A stretch of DNA of 64,000 nt, taken from positions 48,664,889-48,728,888 of the forward strand of contig NC_132928.1 in the NCBI RefSeq assembly GCF_047675955.1, read 5' to 3'. The position numbers and the translations under genes are program-made. Origin of the DNA: Chlorocebus sabaeus. Taxonomy: Eukaryota; Chordata; Mammalia; Primates; Cercopithecidae. Of this stretch, positions 1 through 12,072 are shown in pieces. The notes below the pieces were generated by a model. It had not been told where the DNA came from, did not search any database, and saw only the letters and a list, made by a program, of their open reading frames with translations. Each line of letters opens with the position of its first letter. The stretch's first letter is position 1.

Positions 1-986
1 CCAGTGGACTTGGTCACTCCTGAGCCTCTGTGCCAATGAGAGACACTCATCACCCACTCTCCTATTGAGTTTGGCTGGAGAGGGGAACTGCTATGTCACC
101 GTGACATCATCACCTTCCAGGAATCATTGAGTCAGCCTCAGCCCTCCAGGCCCCGGAAGTGGAGGCCCCAAGGCAGGACCCACTCACTTCCTCCTAGCCC
201 AAGGCCAGGGGAGAGGGGGCTGCTCCCGCAGAGCTTTGGGCCTGTGTTTCACTACCCTCTCCCACTACTCAAGGCAGCCAGGACCTGACCCAGGGTAGGT
301 CAGCTTTGCAAAGGGACAGACATCAGCGTCGTGCCAGCTGAAGTGAAGGCTGGCAGTGGCTGAAAGATGAAATGCAAGCATCCCTGGGAGAGGTCAGGCT
401 TGTAGCTTTGCCAGTCCTTCATACCTCCTTATGTACATGAGCTTCTAAGGGAAAAATATGTGATGGAGGAAGGAATTAGGAATGAAGTAAGAGGGAGTGG
501 GGCCTGGCAGGAACAAGTGCAGAAAGCCAAGGTGGGGAGGGCTAAAAGAAAACCTGTGCCCACTTCACAGCTAAAGGTCACTGCAGATCTGGTGTCACCT
601 GCAGACAGTCATTGGGGGAGGCAGATCCTTCCAGGCCTATTCCCTTCCCAAAAGACAGTGAGCACCACACAGCTCAACTCATCCCATGGCCAGAAGCCCA
701 GGTACAGGGCCAGAGGGTGTCCACCTGTGGCCCTCAGGGGGTGACTTCCTCCTGCCCCTTCCCCCAGCATAGTCACAGGTGCCTCCCCCATCTTCCCCAC
801 ATCAGAACTTTCCCCTGTCTGCTAAGAGGATTCAAACCAGTATCTGTCCACACCACATCGGCATCTGTTTCATCTTTTCATTAAACTCAGTGTTCCCTTG
901 CTCTGTAAGCTGGTCTTAGGAAGAAGAAAATTAACCAGTAGGCAATAATACGATTTTCTAGCATGGCAAACATCCTATACTCCTCC
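1..986. other. Intergenic, nothing recognised
   Basis: Unique sequence at the window edge. Short open frames on both strands resemble no protein. Confidence 0.5.
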
Positions 987-1034
987 TACCCTCACTAACA
1001 CACACATACACACACACGTGTGTGCATACACACA
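987..1034. repeat. Short (CA)n/(TG)n simple repeat
   Basis: An imperfect CA run switches to GTGTGTGC and back to CACACA, giving a small palindromic dinucleotide repeat. Confidence 0.8.
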
Positions 1035-1039
1035 ATCAG

Positions 1040-1245
1040 CCATATTTATTACATTGGTTCACTTAATGCCAACAACACCCTACCAGGTAAATATCTCCAT
1101 CTTCCAGATGAGAACACTGCACTTCAGAAAGGGAAAGGAAGTTCTCCAGGGCACACAACTAGTGAGTGACAGAGCCAGTCTCAGAAGCCAGGTCCGTCTG
1201 TCTCCAAGGAGTTGGGATCTTTGCATTCGGGTACTCTGACTCAAA
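1040..1245 (+). mobile_element. MIR
   Basis: The MIR core is recognisable: the cttccagatgagaac segment, then an acacaactagtgagtgac-like segment and the cagagcc block. It is diverged, as expected for an ancient mammalian SINE. Confidence 0.75.
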
Positions 1246-3228
1246 ATAGGAGCCTCCTCTGCTTCTGAGTCAGAAACTTTAAAATTAGAATTTCATTCAG
1301 CGATTCACGAAATCTTAAGGTTGGAAGAAATGTTGAAGGTTGTCCAGGTCCATGACCCGGCAGACATCTGCCTCTCCTGCATAGCAGGGTTTTGGCTTCT
1401 GCTTGGATGCTCCAATCCAGGAAGTGTCCTGGTTCCGCCCCTGCCAGTTTAGAATTATTAGATAGTTCTAGCGGTTTTGGAGCTGAACTCTCTCCCTATA
1501 ACATGCATGCATTGGGTGTGCTCTTGGGAACATACAGAACCTAAGCAGTGTCACCCTGAATTCTCTTTCGCCAGACTGCGTGTTCTCGAGTGCTTGCAAG
1601 CTGCTCTTATGTGGAGGTTTCTCCCCACTCTCCTCTCTATGGGGGGGTCTGGTTTGTCTGTTCGGTCTCGAAGGGAGACCCAGCATGACTGTAATTCTCC
1701 AGAAGTGAGCTCACCAGCCCCGAGAATGGGACCAGGTTCCACTGAGGAGACTGTAATTTGTTCATTGATTTACAGATCTTAATACACTAGGGACTCATTT
1801 TGACCTTATTATGAATGAAAACCCTTAAATGTCTTTCCCATGTGCTGTCCCTAAGCCACACCCTTTCCTGCCCCTGTGTGGCTGGGTTTGAGATGCTTAT
1901 AACCTGGTCTCTCAGGTTAGGTAATGGCCTGAACATGCTCTTGGATGGTCTGACCAGCCCCCTACTGCCCAGGCCTCTCCTCAGTGCTCCCTGGCGCTGC
2001 TGACCCTCTAGGGCCCAGCCACATCCTCCCTCTCGCCCTGCTCTGGTTGTCCACTCTGAGACTCAGCCATGGGGCCTCCTAGGCCCACCTCTGCAGCACG
2101 CTGGCTCTTAATTCCCAGCCTCCTTATGCCCCGCAGGGGGCACCTGGGAAGTTGCGGATACACCTTCATGCAGGCCGTGGAGAAGCAAGGGCCACTGTCC
2201 CAGCCCTTCCTCTGACAGGACACAATTTGCCAGCATTTCTACCATGCAAGGGCTGCCCTGCAGACACCTGCAAGAGACTCTCTTCCCAGATATCCAAATG
2301 GGAAGTAGGGGACAGGCTCCTCTACTTTCTACCTCCTGTCTACCTATGCAGGCTGTTTCTACCACCTTGCCCCTCACTTAGTTCATGGGTGGTGGGTGGG
2401 GCACACAGCATGGCACCCTGCCCCTTCATTGCGTCAATCTCCCTCCAAGCCTCTCCCAGCACCAGCTGGGTTTTTCTTCCTTCCTGTGGGGCAGGCACTT
2501 CCTTTGTGAGGAATCCTCTGTTCTCTCCACTGTGGCTTCACACATCAAGCCATGCTCAGATCCCCCCAGCTCTGCTCTGGATTTACAGAAGGGATCTTCT
2601 TGGAAAGTAGAAAAAATATATCCCTCTTATTAATCAGGCTCTCAAAATTATTGTATTAGCTTGCTACGGACTTTTAAAAATCTAGTTTGAAACACAAAAC
2701 TGAGGAAGACTTCTTCGTTCTAGGACGTTTGGGGCTTCCCTAAAGCTACTAAACCCATTGATTCAGTGAATAAGAGCATCTTGATTACTGAGAGTGAAAA
2801 TCCACTGTTTTAATATCTCAAAAATGATATTTGATTTCTTTCTTATGGCCCAAGAAAAACATCTAAAAGAACTTGCTCCTTTTGCTTCTTATATTCATAC
2901 ATTCTTCTCCCCTTATCACCAAGTCCTTTATGTGTCCTGAATTTGTTTCTCCCAGGACTCTACTTGACACTTCATAAACATACCTCTAACTTATTTTGGG
3001 GGGTTGTCTTTCACTCATTAGTCATTCCACCATGTGGTACAAAGGTCACACCCCCAAAGTTGTGCCAGCATCTGCTCGTATCACTGTGTTTTCAACACAG
3101 GCATTAGCATATTTAAAACCAATTAAACTGTGATTATTTTCACCCCAGCCCCGTTACTCTCAATCCACTTGGTGGGAAAGTAGGGTTTGTTGTTTGTGTT
3201 TAAACCACATAGCCCAATTTGTTACAAG
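1246..3228. other. Intergenic, nothing recognised
   Basis: 2 kb of mostly unique DNA. It contains the CTCF-like site at 2130. The 152-codon frame at 2152-2610 has no family resemblance. Confidence 0.5.
2130..2143 (+). promoter_or_regulatory. CTCF-like core motif
   Basis: CCCGCAGGGGGCAC matches the CTCF core CCASYAGRKGGCRS at 13 of 14 positions, with C for A at position 3. It is in non-repeat sequence. Occupancy is unknown. Confidence 0.35.
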
Positions 3229-3470
3229 CATAGGTGCAGCCCTGGCAACATAGTGAGACCCCAACTCTACAAAAAAATTAAAAGTTAGCTGGGCATGATG
3301 GTGCATGTACCTGTAGTCCCAGCTACCGAGGAGGCTGAGGAAGGAAGATCGCTTGAGCATAGGAGTTCAAGGCTGCAGTGAGCTATGATCACACCACTGT
3401 ACTCCCGCCTGGGCAACAAAGTGAGACCCTGTCCCAAAAAAAAATAATAAATGAAAAATAAAATAAGCAT
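3229..3470 (+). mobile_element. Alu, old (J-like), 5' truncated
   Basis: It begins at the GGCAACATAGTGAGACC block of the left monomer and includes the right monomer with GCTATGATCAC and an A-rich tail with AATAA variants. Confidence 0.9.
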
Positions 3471-3764
3471 AGATACAGCAAGGTCTCCACGAATGGCTAT
3501 ACCTCCCCTGTGATCTTCCTGGAAGCATCAGCCCCAGTGCCATGTCCATCCTGGACACTGACCCCAGGGCTTGGGCTTCTAAAGCTCATCCTCACCAAAC
3601 CCAGCAGGGCCCTCCAACCACTAAGGCCCTCACACAACTCTGCTTGTCCTCCACTTTGAGTCAGTCACCAACCAGTAGGACTTGGAAGTTCTGCAGCATC
3701 CACCTCCCAAAATCCCTTCACGCCATAATGTTTCCCGACTGTGGGAGCATTTTTTCATTCGACC

Positions 3765-4310
3765 TCTTTAATGTGCTTCATTCAACAAACATTTATGAAC
3801 AGCTTCACAGTCGAGCACTGTTCTGGACTCTGCAACTAGAACAGGTTTCCAAAATTACATTCTGGTGGAGGAGACACACGATGTAAAAGGACACGCATGA
3901 AAAAACAGAGCACTGTGGATTGTGACTTTGTTCTCTGAGGGAACAAATGGGATCAGCCAAGAGAGTAGAGGGAGGCCACTTTAGGAAGGGACATCAAGGA
4001 AGATGTCTCCAAGGTGGGGCCAAGATTTAAACTGACAGGTGCATCCTACAGTCTGGGGACAGCCAGAGCAGGAGCCCAGAGCCAGGAAGGAGCTGGGTGT
4101 CTTCAGGCAGCCCGGGGCAATGTGGTGGCAGAGAAAAGAGAAAGGAGGTGAGAAGCAGGAGGAGCAGAGGGACAGGGACAGGCTCAAAGCTGGGGGTTTC
4201 ACTCTCAGGGCTGGGAAGCAGCATGGCCCGACAGACAGTTCAGAGCTCACTCCAGCTACTGCAAGGGGAATGGAACCCGGGGTCAGGACAGGGGTGCCAG
4301 TGGGGAATCA
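3765..4310 (-). mobile_element. Ancient L2-age repeat, interrupted by the 4325 Alu
   Basis: CATTCAACAAACATTTATGAAC at its left end reads on the other strand as the typical L2 3' terminus, and the following 500 bp has the matching diverged body. Its far part appears to continue past the Alu to about 4745. The class is tentative. Confidence 0.5.
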
Positions 4311-4324
4311 AGAGTCCCATAGGT

Positions 4325-4596
4325 GGGCGGGGCGTGGTGGCTCACGCCTGTAATCCCAGCGCTTTGGGAGGCCAAGGCAGTCAGGAGTTCACAACCAGCC
4401 TGGCCAATGTGGTAAAACCCTGACTCTACGAAAAATGCAAAAATTAGTCAGGCATGGTGGTGTGCGCCTGTAATCCCAACTACTCAGGAGGCTGAGGCAG
4501 AGACTGCTTGAACCCGGGAGGCAGAGGTTGTAGTGAGCCGAGATCGCGCCACTGCACTCCAGCCTGGGCGACAGAGCAAGACTCCGTCTCAAAAAC
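4325..4596 (+). mobile_element. Alu (S-like) with perfect target duplication
   Basis: Both monomers are present, with a small deletion in the left one. Perfect 14-bp direct repeats AGAGTCCCATAGGT flank it (4311-4324 and 4597-4610). Confidence 0.95.
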
Positions 4597-4610
4597 AGAG
4601 TCCCATAGGT

Positions 4611-4855
4611 AATCACCTTGTGTGGATGAGAAGCGATGACTCGGTGTTGGCAAAGAAGATGGAAGGCCCTGGAAGGATGGAGATACAATCTGAAGGGACG
4701 TGTATTTTGGAGGCAGGACTAACCATTGGCATATTGTTGTTGTCAGGCTTTGGGACAGTGTGTGAAGGAGCATCTCACCCTGGGAGTCAGAGACACTGGG
4801 GTGAGGGAAGGGGTCAGGCATCCACAGAGGCAGGAGCTGCTCAAGGCAGGCCCCG
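4611..4855. other. Leader of the minisatellite
   Basis: Mostly a diverged continuation of the ancient repeat left of the Alu, then about 100 bp of unique sequence up to the first GT-rich unit. I see no gene. Confidence 0.5.
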
Positions 4856-7800
4856 CTGTCTGTGTGTGTGCTGTGTCTGTGTGTGTGCTGTGTCTGTGTG
4901 TGTGCTGTGTCTGTGTGTGTGTGCTGTGCCTGTGTGTGTGCTGTGTCTCTGTGTGTGTGCTGTGTCTGTATGTGTGCTGTGTCTCTGTGTGTGTGCTGTG
5001 TCTGTGTGTGTGCTGTGTGTCTCTGTGTGTGTGCTGTGTCTGTGTGTGTGCTGTGTCTGTGTGTGTGCTGTGTCTGTATGTGTGCTGTGTCTCTGTGTGT
5101 GTGCTGTGTGTCTCTGTGTGTGTGCTGTGTCTGTGTGTGTGCTGTGTCTGTGTGTGTGCTGTGTCTCTGTGTGTGTGCTGTGTCTGTATGTGTGCTGTGT
5201 CTCTGTATGTGTGCTGTGTCTGTGTGTGTGCGGTGTGTCTGTATGTGTGCTGTGTCTGTGTGTGTGCTGTGTCTGTGTGCGGTGTGTCTGTGTGTGTGCT
5301 GTGTCTCTGTGTGTGTGCTGCGTCTGTATGTGTGCTGTGTCTGTGTGTGTGCTGTGTGTCTCTGTGTGTGTGCTGTGTCTGTGTGTGTGCTGTGTGTCTC
5401 TGTGTGTGTGCTGTGTCTGTGTGTGTGCTGTGTCTCTGTGTGTGTGCTGTGTCTGTGTGTGTGCTGTGTCTCTGTGTGTGTGCTGTGTCTGTGTGTGTGC
5501 TGTGTCTGTGTGTGTGTGCTGTGTCTGTGTGTGTGCTGTGTCTCTGTGTGTGCTGTGTCTGTGTGTGTGCTGTGTCTCTGTGTGTGTGCTGTGTCTGTGT
5601 GTGTGCTGTGTCTGTGTGTGTGCTGTGTCTCTGTGTGTGTGCTGTGTCTGTGTGTGTGCTGTGTCTGTGTGTGTGCTGTGTGTCTCTGTGTGTGTGCTGT
5701 GTCTGTATGTGTGCTGTGTCTGTGTGTGTGCTGTGTGTCTCTGTGTGTGTGCTGTGTCTGTATGTGTGCTGTGTCTGTGTGTGTGCTCTGTGTCTCTGTG
5801 TGTGTGCTGTGTCTGTGTGTGTGCTGTGTGTCTCTGTGTGTGTGCTGTGTCTGTGTGTGTGCTGTGTCTGTGTGTGTGCTGTGTGTCTCTGTGTGTGTGT
5901 GTCTCTGTGTGTGTGCTGTGTCTGTGTGTGTGCTGTGTCTGTGTGTGTGCTGTGTCTGTATGTGTGCTGTGTCTGTGTGTGTGCTGTGTCTGTGTGTGTG
6001 CTGTGTCTCTGTGTGTGCTGTGTGTCTCTGTGTGTGTGCTGTGTCTGTATGTGTGCTGTGTCTGTGTGTGTGCTGTGTCTGTGTGTGTGCTGTGTGTCTC
6101 TGTGTGTGTGCTGTGTCTGTGTGTGCTGTGTCTGTGTGTGTGCTGTGTGTCTCTGTGTGTGTGCTGTGTCTGTGTGTGTGCTGTGTCTCTGTGTGTGTGC
6201 TGTGTGTCTCTGTGTGTGTGCTGTGTCTGTATGTGTGCTGTGTCTGTGTGTGTGCTGTGTGTCTCTGTGTGTGTGCTGTGTCTGTGTGTGTGCTATGTCT
6301 GTGTGTGTGCTGTGTGTCTCTGTGTGTGTGTGTCTCTGTGTGTGTGCTGTGTCTGTGTGTGTGCTGTGTCTGTGTGTGTGCTGTGTCTGTGTGTGTGCTG
6401 CGTCTGTATGTGTGCTGTGTCTGTGTGTGTGCTGTGTCTGTGTGTGCTGTGTCTGTGTGTGTGCGGTGTGTCTGTGTGTGTGCTGTGTCTGTGTGTGTGC
6501 TGTGTCTGTGTGTGTGCGGTGTGTCTGTGTGTGTGCTGTGTCTGTGTGTGTGCTGTGTCTGTGTGTGTGCGGTGTGTCTGTGTGTGTGCTGTGTCTGTAT
6601 GTGTGCTGTGTCTGTGTGTGTGCTGTGTCTGTGTGTGTGTGCTGTGTCTGTGTGTGTGCTGTGTCTCTGTGTGTGTGCTGTGTCTCTGTGTGTGCTGTGT
6701 CTGTGTGTGTGCTGTGTCTGTGTGTGTGCTGTCTCTGTGTGTGTGCTGTGTCTGTATGTGTGCTGTGTCTGTGTGTGTGCTGTGTCTGTGTGTGTGTGCT
6801 GTGTCTCTGTGTGTGTGCTGTGTCTCTGTGTGTGTGCTGTGTCTGTGTGTGTGCTGTGTCTGTGTGTGTGCTGTGTCTGTATGTGTGCTGTGTCTGTGTG
6901 TGTGCTGTGTCTGTATGTGTGCTGTGTCTCTGTGTGTGCTGTGTGTCTCTGTGTGTGTGCTGTGTCTGTATGTGTGCTGTGTCTGTGTGTGTGCTGTGTC
7001 TCTGTGTGTGTGCTGTGTCTGTGTGTGTGCTGTGTCTGTGTGTGTGCTGTGTCTGTATGTGTGCTGTGTCTGTGTGTGTGCTGTGTCTGTATGTGTGCTG
7101 TGTCTCTGTGTGTGCTGTGTGTCTCTGTGTGTGTGCTGTGTCTGTATGTGTGCTGTGTCTGTGTGTGTGCTGTGTCTGTGTGTGTGCTGTGTGTCTCTGT
7201 GTGTGTGCTGTGTCTGTGTGTGTGCTGTGTCTGTGTGTGTGCTGTGTGTCTCTGTGTGTGTGCTGTGTCTGTGTGTGTGCTGTGTCTGTGTGTGTGCTGT
7301 GTGTGTCTGTGTGTGTGCTGTGTGTCTCTGTGTGTGTGCTGTGTCTGTGTGTGTGCTGTGTCTCTGTGTGTGTGCTGTGTCTGTGTGTGTGCTGTGTCTG
7401 TGTGTGTGCTGTGTGTCTCTGTGTGTGCTGTGTGTCTCTGTGTGTGTGCTGTGTCTGTATGTGTGCTGTGTCTGTGTGTGTGCTGTGTCTGTGTGTGTGC
7501 TGTGTCTCTGTGTGTGCTGTGTCTGTGTGTGTGCTGTGTGTCTCTGTGTGTGTGCTGTGTCTGTGTGTGTGCTGTGTCTCTGTGTGTGTGCTGTGTGTCT
7601 CTGTGTGTGTGCTGTGTCTGTGTGTGTGCTGTGTCTCTGTGTGTGCTGTGTCTGTGTGTGTGCTGTGTGTCTCTGTATGTGTGCTGTGTCTGTGTGTGTG
7701 CTGTGTCTGTGTGTGTGCTGTGTGTCTCTGTGTGTGTGCTGTGTCTGTGTGTGCTGTGTCTGTGTGTGTGCTGTGTGTCTCTGTGTGTGTGCTGTGTCTG

Positions 7801-10573
7801 TATGTGTGCTGTGTCTGTGTGTGTGCTGTGTCTGTGTGTGTGCTGTGTGTCTCTGTGTGTGTGCTGTGTCTGTGTGTGTGCTGTGTCTGTGTGTGTGCTG
7901 TGTGTCTCTGTGTGTGTGCTGTGTCTGTGTGTGTGCTGTGTCTGTGTGTGCTGTGTCTGTGTGTGTGCTGTGTCTGTGTGTGTGCTGTGTGTCTCTGTGT
8001 GTGTGCTGTGTCTGTATGTGTGCTGTGTCTGTGTGTGTGCTGTGTGTCTCTGTGTGTGTGCTGTGTCTGTGTGTGTGCTGTGTCTGTATGTGTGCTGTGT
8101 CTGTGTGTGTGCTGTGTCTGTGTGTGTGCTGTGTGTCTCTGTGTGTGTGTGTCTCTGTGTGTGTGCTGTGTCTGTGTGTGTGCTGTGTCTGTGTGTGTGC
8201 TGTGTCTGTATGTGTGCTGTGTCTGTGTGTGTGCTGTGTCTGTGTGTGTGCTGTGCGTCTCTGTGTGTGTGTGTCTCTGTGTGTGTGCTGTGTCTGTGTG
8301 TGTGCTGTGTCTGTGTGTGTGCTGTGTCTGTATGTGTGCTGTGTCTGTGTGTGTGCTGTGTCTGTGTGTGTGCTGTGTGTCTCTGTGTGTGTGCTGTGTC
8401 TGTGTGTGCTGTGTCTGTGTGTGTGCTGTGTGTCTCTGTGTGTGTGCTGTGTCTGTATGTGTGCTGTGTCTGTGTGTGTGCTGTGTCTGTGTGTGTGCTG
8501 TGTGTCTCTGTGTGTGTGTGTCTCTGTGTGTGTGCTGTGTCTGTGTGTGTGCTGTGTCTGTGTGTGTGCTGTGTCTGTATGTGTGCTGTGTCTGTGTGTG
8601 TGCTGTGTCTGTGTGTGTGCTGTGCGTCTCTGTGTGTGTGTGTCTCTGTGTGTGTGCTGTGTCTGTGTGTGTGCTGTGTCTGTGTGTGTGCTGTGTCTGT
8701 ATGTGTGCTGTGTCTGTGTGTGTGCTGTGTGTCTCTGTGTGTGTGCTGTGTCTGTGTGTGCTGTGTCTGTGTGTGTGCTGTGTGTCTCTGTGTGTGTGCT
8801 GTGTCTGTATGTGTGCTGTGTCTGTGTGTGTGCTGTGTCTGTGTGTGTGCTGTGTGTCTCTGTGTGTGTGCTGTGTCTGTGTGTGTGCTGTGTCTGTATG
8901 TGTGCTGTGTCTGTGTGTGTGCTGTGTGTCTCTGTGTGTGTGCTGTGTCTGTGTGTGTGCTGTGTCTGTGTGTGCTGTGTCTGTGTGTGTGCTGTGTCTG
9001 TATGTGTGCTGTGTCTGTGTGTGTGCTGTGTGTCTCTGTGTGTGTGCTGTGTCTGTATGTGTGCTGTGTCTGTGTGTGTGCTGTGTGTCTCTGTGTGTGT
9101 GCTGTGTCTGTGTGTGTGCTGTGTCTGTGTGTGTGCTGTGTCTGTGTGTGTGTGCTGTGCCTGTGTGTGTGCTGTGTCTCTGTGTGTGTGCTGTGTCTGT
9201 ATGTGTGCTGTGTCTCTGTGTGTGTGCTGTGTCTGTATGTGTGCTGTGTCTCTGTGTGTGTGCTGTGTCTGTGTGTGTGCTGTGTGTCTCTGTGTGTGTG
9301 CTGTGTCTGTGTGTGTGCTGTGTCTGTGTGTGTGCTGTGTGTCTCTGTGTGTGTGTGTCTCTGTGTGTGTGCTGTGTCTGTGTGTGTGCTGTGTCTGTAT
9401 GTGTGCTGTGTCTGTGTGTGTGCTGTGTCTGTGTGTGTGTGTGTGTCTCTGTGTGTGTGCTGTGTCTGTGTGTGTGCTGTGTCTGTGTGTGTGCGGTGTG
9501 TCTGTGTGTGTGCTGTGTCTCTGTGTGTGTGCTGCGTCTGTGTGTGTGCTGTGTCTGTGTGTGTGCGGTGTGTCTGTGTGTGTGCTGTGTCTCTGTGTGT
9601 GCTGTGTCTGTGTGTGTGCTGTGTCTCTGTGTGTGTGCTGTGTCTCTGTGTGTGCTGTGTCTGTGTGTGTGCTGTGTCTGTGTGTGTGCTGTGTGTGTCT
9701 GTGTGTGTGCTGTGTCTGTATGTGTGCTGTGTCTGTGTGTGTGCTGTGTCTGTGTGTGTGCTGTGTGTCTCTGTATGTGTGCTGTGTCTGTGTGTGTGCT
9801 GTGTCTGTGTGTGTGCTGTGTCTGTGTGTGTGCTGTGTGTCTCTGTGTGTGTGCTGTGTCTGTGTGTGTGCTGTGTCTGTATGTGTGCTGTGTCTCTGTG
9901 TGTGTGCTGCGTCTGTATGTGTGCTGTGTCTCTGTGTGTGTGCTGTGTCTGTATGTGTGCTGTGTCTGTGTGTGTGCTGTGTCTGTATGTGTGCTGTGTC
10001 TGTGTGTGTGCTGTGTGTCTCTGTGTGTGTGCTGTGTCTGTATGTGTGCTGTGTCTGTGTGTGTGCTGTGTGTCTCTGTGTGTGTGCTGTGTCTGTATGT
10101 GTGCTGTGTCTGTGTGTGTGCTGTGTGTCTCTGTGTGTGTGCTGTGTCTGTATGTGTGCTGTGTCTGTGTGTGTGCTGTGTCTGTATGTGTGCTGTGTCT
10201 GTGTGTGTGCTGTGTCTGTGTGTGTGCTGTGTCTGTGTGTGTGCTGTGTGTCTCTGTATGTGTGCTGTGTCTGTGTGTGCTGTGTCTGTGTGTGTGCTGT
10301 GTCTGTGTGTGTGCTGTGTCTGTATGTGTGCTGTCTCTGTGTGTGTGCTGTGTCTGTATGTGTGCTGTGTCTGTGTGTGTGCTGTGTCTGTATGTGTGCT
10401 GTGTCTGTGTGTGTGCTGTGTCTGTATGTGTGCTGTGTCTGTGTGTGTGCTGTGTGTCTCTGTGTGTGTGCTGTGTCTGTGTGTGTGCTCTGTGTCTGTA
10501 TGTGTGCGGTGTGTCTGTGTGTGTGCTGTGTGTCTCTGTGTGTGTGCTGTATATCTCTGTGTGTGTGCTGTGT
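4856..10573. repeat. GT-rich minisatellite, 17-bp base unit
   Basis: The array consists of more than 300 head-to-tail units. The base unit is GCTGTGTCTGTGTGTGT (17 bp). Variants are 15 bp (one TG fewer), 19 bp (an extra CT or TG), 21 bp (GCTGTGTGTCTC plus TGs) and 17 bp with an A (CTGTATGTGT). The plus strand has almost no A, so no frame meets a stop on either strand. The 1900-2160-residue open frames made of Cys/Val/Leu or His/Thr/Gln repeats are therefore artefacts. Rare variants (GCGG; CTGCGTC; CTGTGCGTC) recur at fixed spacings and show block duplication. The TG-rich units could form Z-DNA. Confidence 0.97.
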
Positions 10574-10798
10574 CTGTGTGTGGTGTGTCTGTGTGTGGTA
10601 TGTGTCTGTGTGTGGTGTGTGTCTGTGTGTGTGGCATGTGTGTGGTGTGTCTGTGTGTCTATGTGTGGTATGTCTGTGTGTGTGGTGTGTCTATGTGTGC
10701 GGTGTGTCTGTGTGTGTGTCTCTGTGTAAATGGTATGTTTGTGTCTGTGGGGGGGATGTCTGTGTGTGTGTCTCTGTGTGTGTGTGCACACATGTGCA
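10574..10798. repeat. Degenerate GT-rich edge of the minisatellite
   Basis: The GCTG junction becomes GGTG and the unit length becomes irregular, with interspersed A and a run of seven G. The block ends in an alternating GTGTGCACACATGTGCAC stretch before unique sequence resumes. Confidence 0.85.
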
Positions 10799-11749
10799 CA
10801 ATTGAGGAAAGAGCTAAAAGCCTTCCAGAAAAATCCAGTAGGGGTTGGGGGTGGAAAGAGGCAGGCTTCGCCAAATACTAACAACCTGAAAATTAAAAGA
10901 AGCTGTGCCTCTGGCCATGACATCATCGCTCCCTTCACAAAGTGTCCAATGGGGCATTTCCTGGTCATAACAAAGGAATGGTGAAAATTAGCTGCACATC
11001 ACAGCGGAATTGCTTTCTCCTATTGTTTTCTCATAAATATGAGGTTCTGAGCTATAGGTGGGCATTTCCAAGCTAGCTTCAGAACTGTGCCTCCATTCCT
11101 ACAGTAATTCTGCAAGGCAAGGGGTTCTGCATTCCTAACAAGTGGCCTAGAAGTAAAGCCTTGGGACCAACTCAGAGTAAGTCACTTGGCCTTACACAAA
11201 TTGGGGGAGGAGGACAGTTCCCTCTTTTGCAGATCACACTGTCACAAATCAGCTTTTTCTTACAAATCAGCATCTCTGCTGCTTACTCATGTTCAGCTTG
11301 TGGCCAACTATGACACTCCAGGAATTGTTTTCCTCTGCAGTTTGGCACAGGAGGGTCTGAGCTGTTAGTTTTTGTGCCAGTTCGTAGTAGTATGGCCCAG
11401 AGGAGCCATCACAGTCAGCATTCTGAAGGAGTCTTTTAGAGAAAGCCGCACCTCCTTATGAACAAAGGCTAAAGAAAGTTCATTATCTTGGAGTCCAGGG
11501 TGAAAACAATTCAGTTTTTTAAAGATCTATAAAAGTTCCCCAAGACTTCCTAGACCCTGCCAGTCTGAGACACAAAAACAATAGAAATCCATATTTGCCT
11601 GGCTCTGAGCCACACCACTCCAGCTCCCCCACCCCTAGAACCCCACCCAGCTGTTCCAGATGTCCCCACAAGGGCTCTCGAGGTCTTCAGAGAGGACAGT
11701 AGTCAGAGGCTCAGACAGGCAGGGACACCAATGATGGCTGATGACGTGA
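10799..11749. other. Intergenic, nothing recognised
   Basis: Unique-looking, moderately AT-rich DNA with no coding signal, RNA gene or identifiable repeat. Confidence 0.6.
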
Positions 11750-11925
11750 GCCTCAGTTTCCTTACCTGTAAACTGCAAAATGTAAAATCTGAAAAGCGGA
11801 GATAAATCTCACTTCATGGTGTTGCTCTAAGGACTAAATGATCCAATATATGTAAAAGACCTAAGCCAGTGCCGGGCATCTGGTAAATAGTCAATAAATG
11901 CTACCCACCACTACTATTAGCCACC
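11750..11925 (-). mobile_element. MIR
   Basis: The reverse-strand MIR signature is present: CTCAGTTTCCTTACCTGTAAA, then a CTAAGGACTAAATGA block and a TAGTCAATAAATGCTA end. Confidence 0.75.
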
Positions 11926-12072
11926 CCCATTACAGCCTCCTCATCAATACCCGTCCCTGCTCCGGCTCTCCTCCCCTCCCCTGACGCGGGCATTCTCTCC
12001 ATTCCTCAGATCTAGTCACCTCTCCCAAGGATCTCCTTGGTCTTCTCAGGAGCCTGGCCAGCCTGCCCCAGC

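Noticed and set aside
4856..10573. CRISPR-like regular array
   Set aside because: Units are directly adjacent with no unique spacers, and the genome is a primate.
4480..10968. Very long open frames (about 1950-2160 codons) on both strands
   Set aside because: They come from a GT/CA-rich repeat that cannot encode a stop codon. Indels of 2 bp between units would scramble any real frame, yet all frames stay open.
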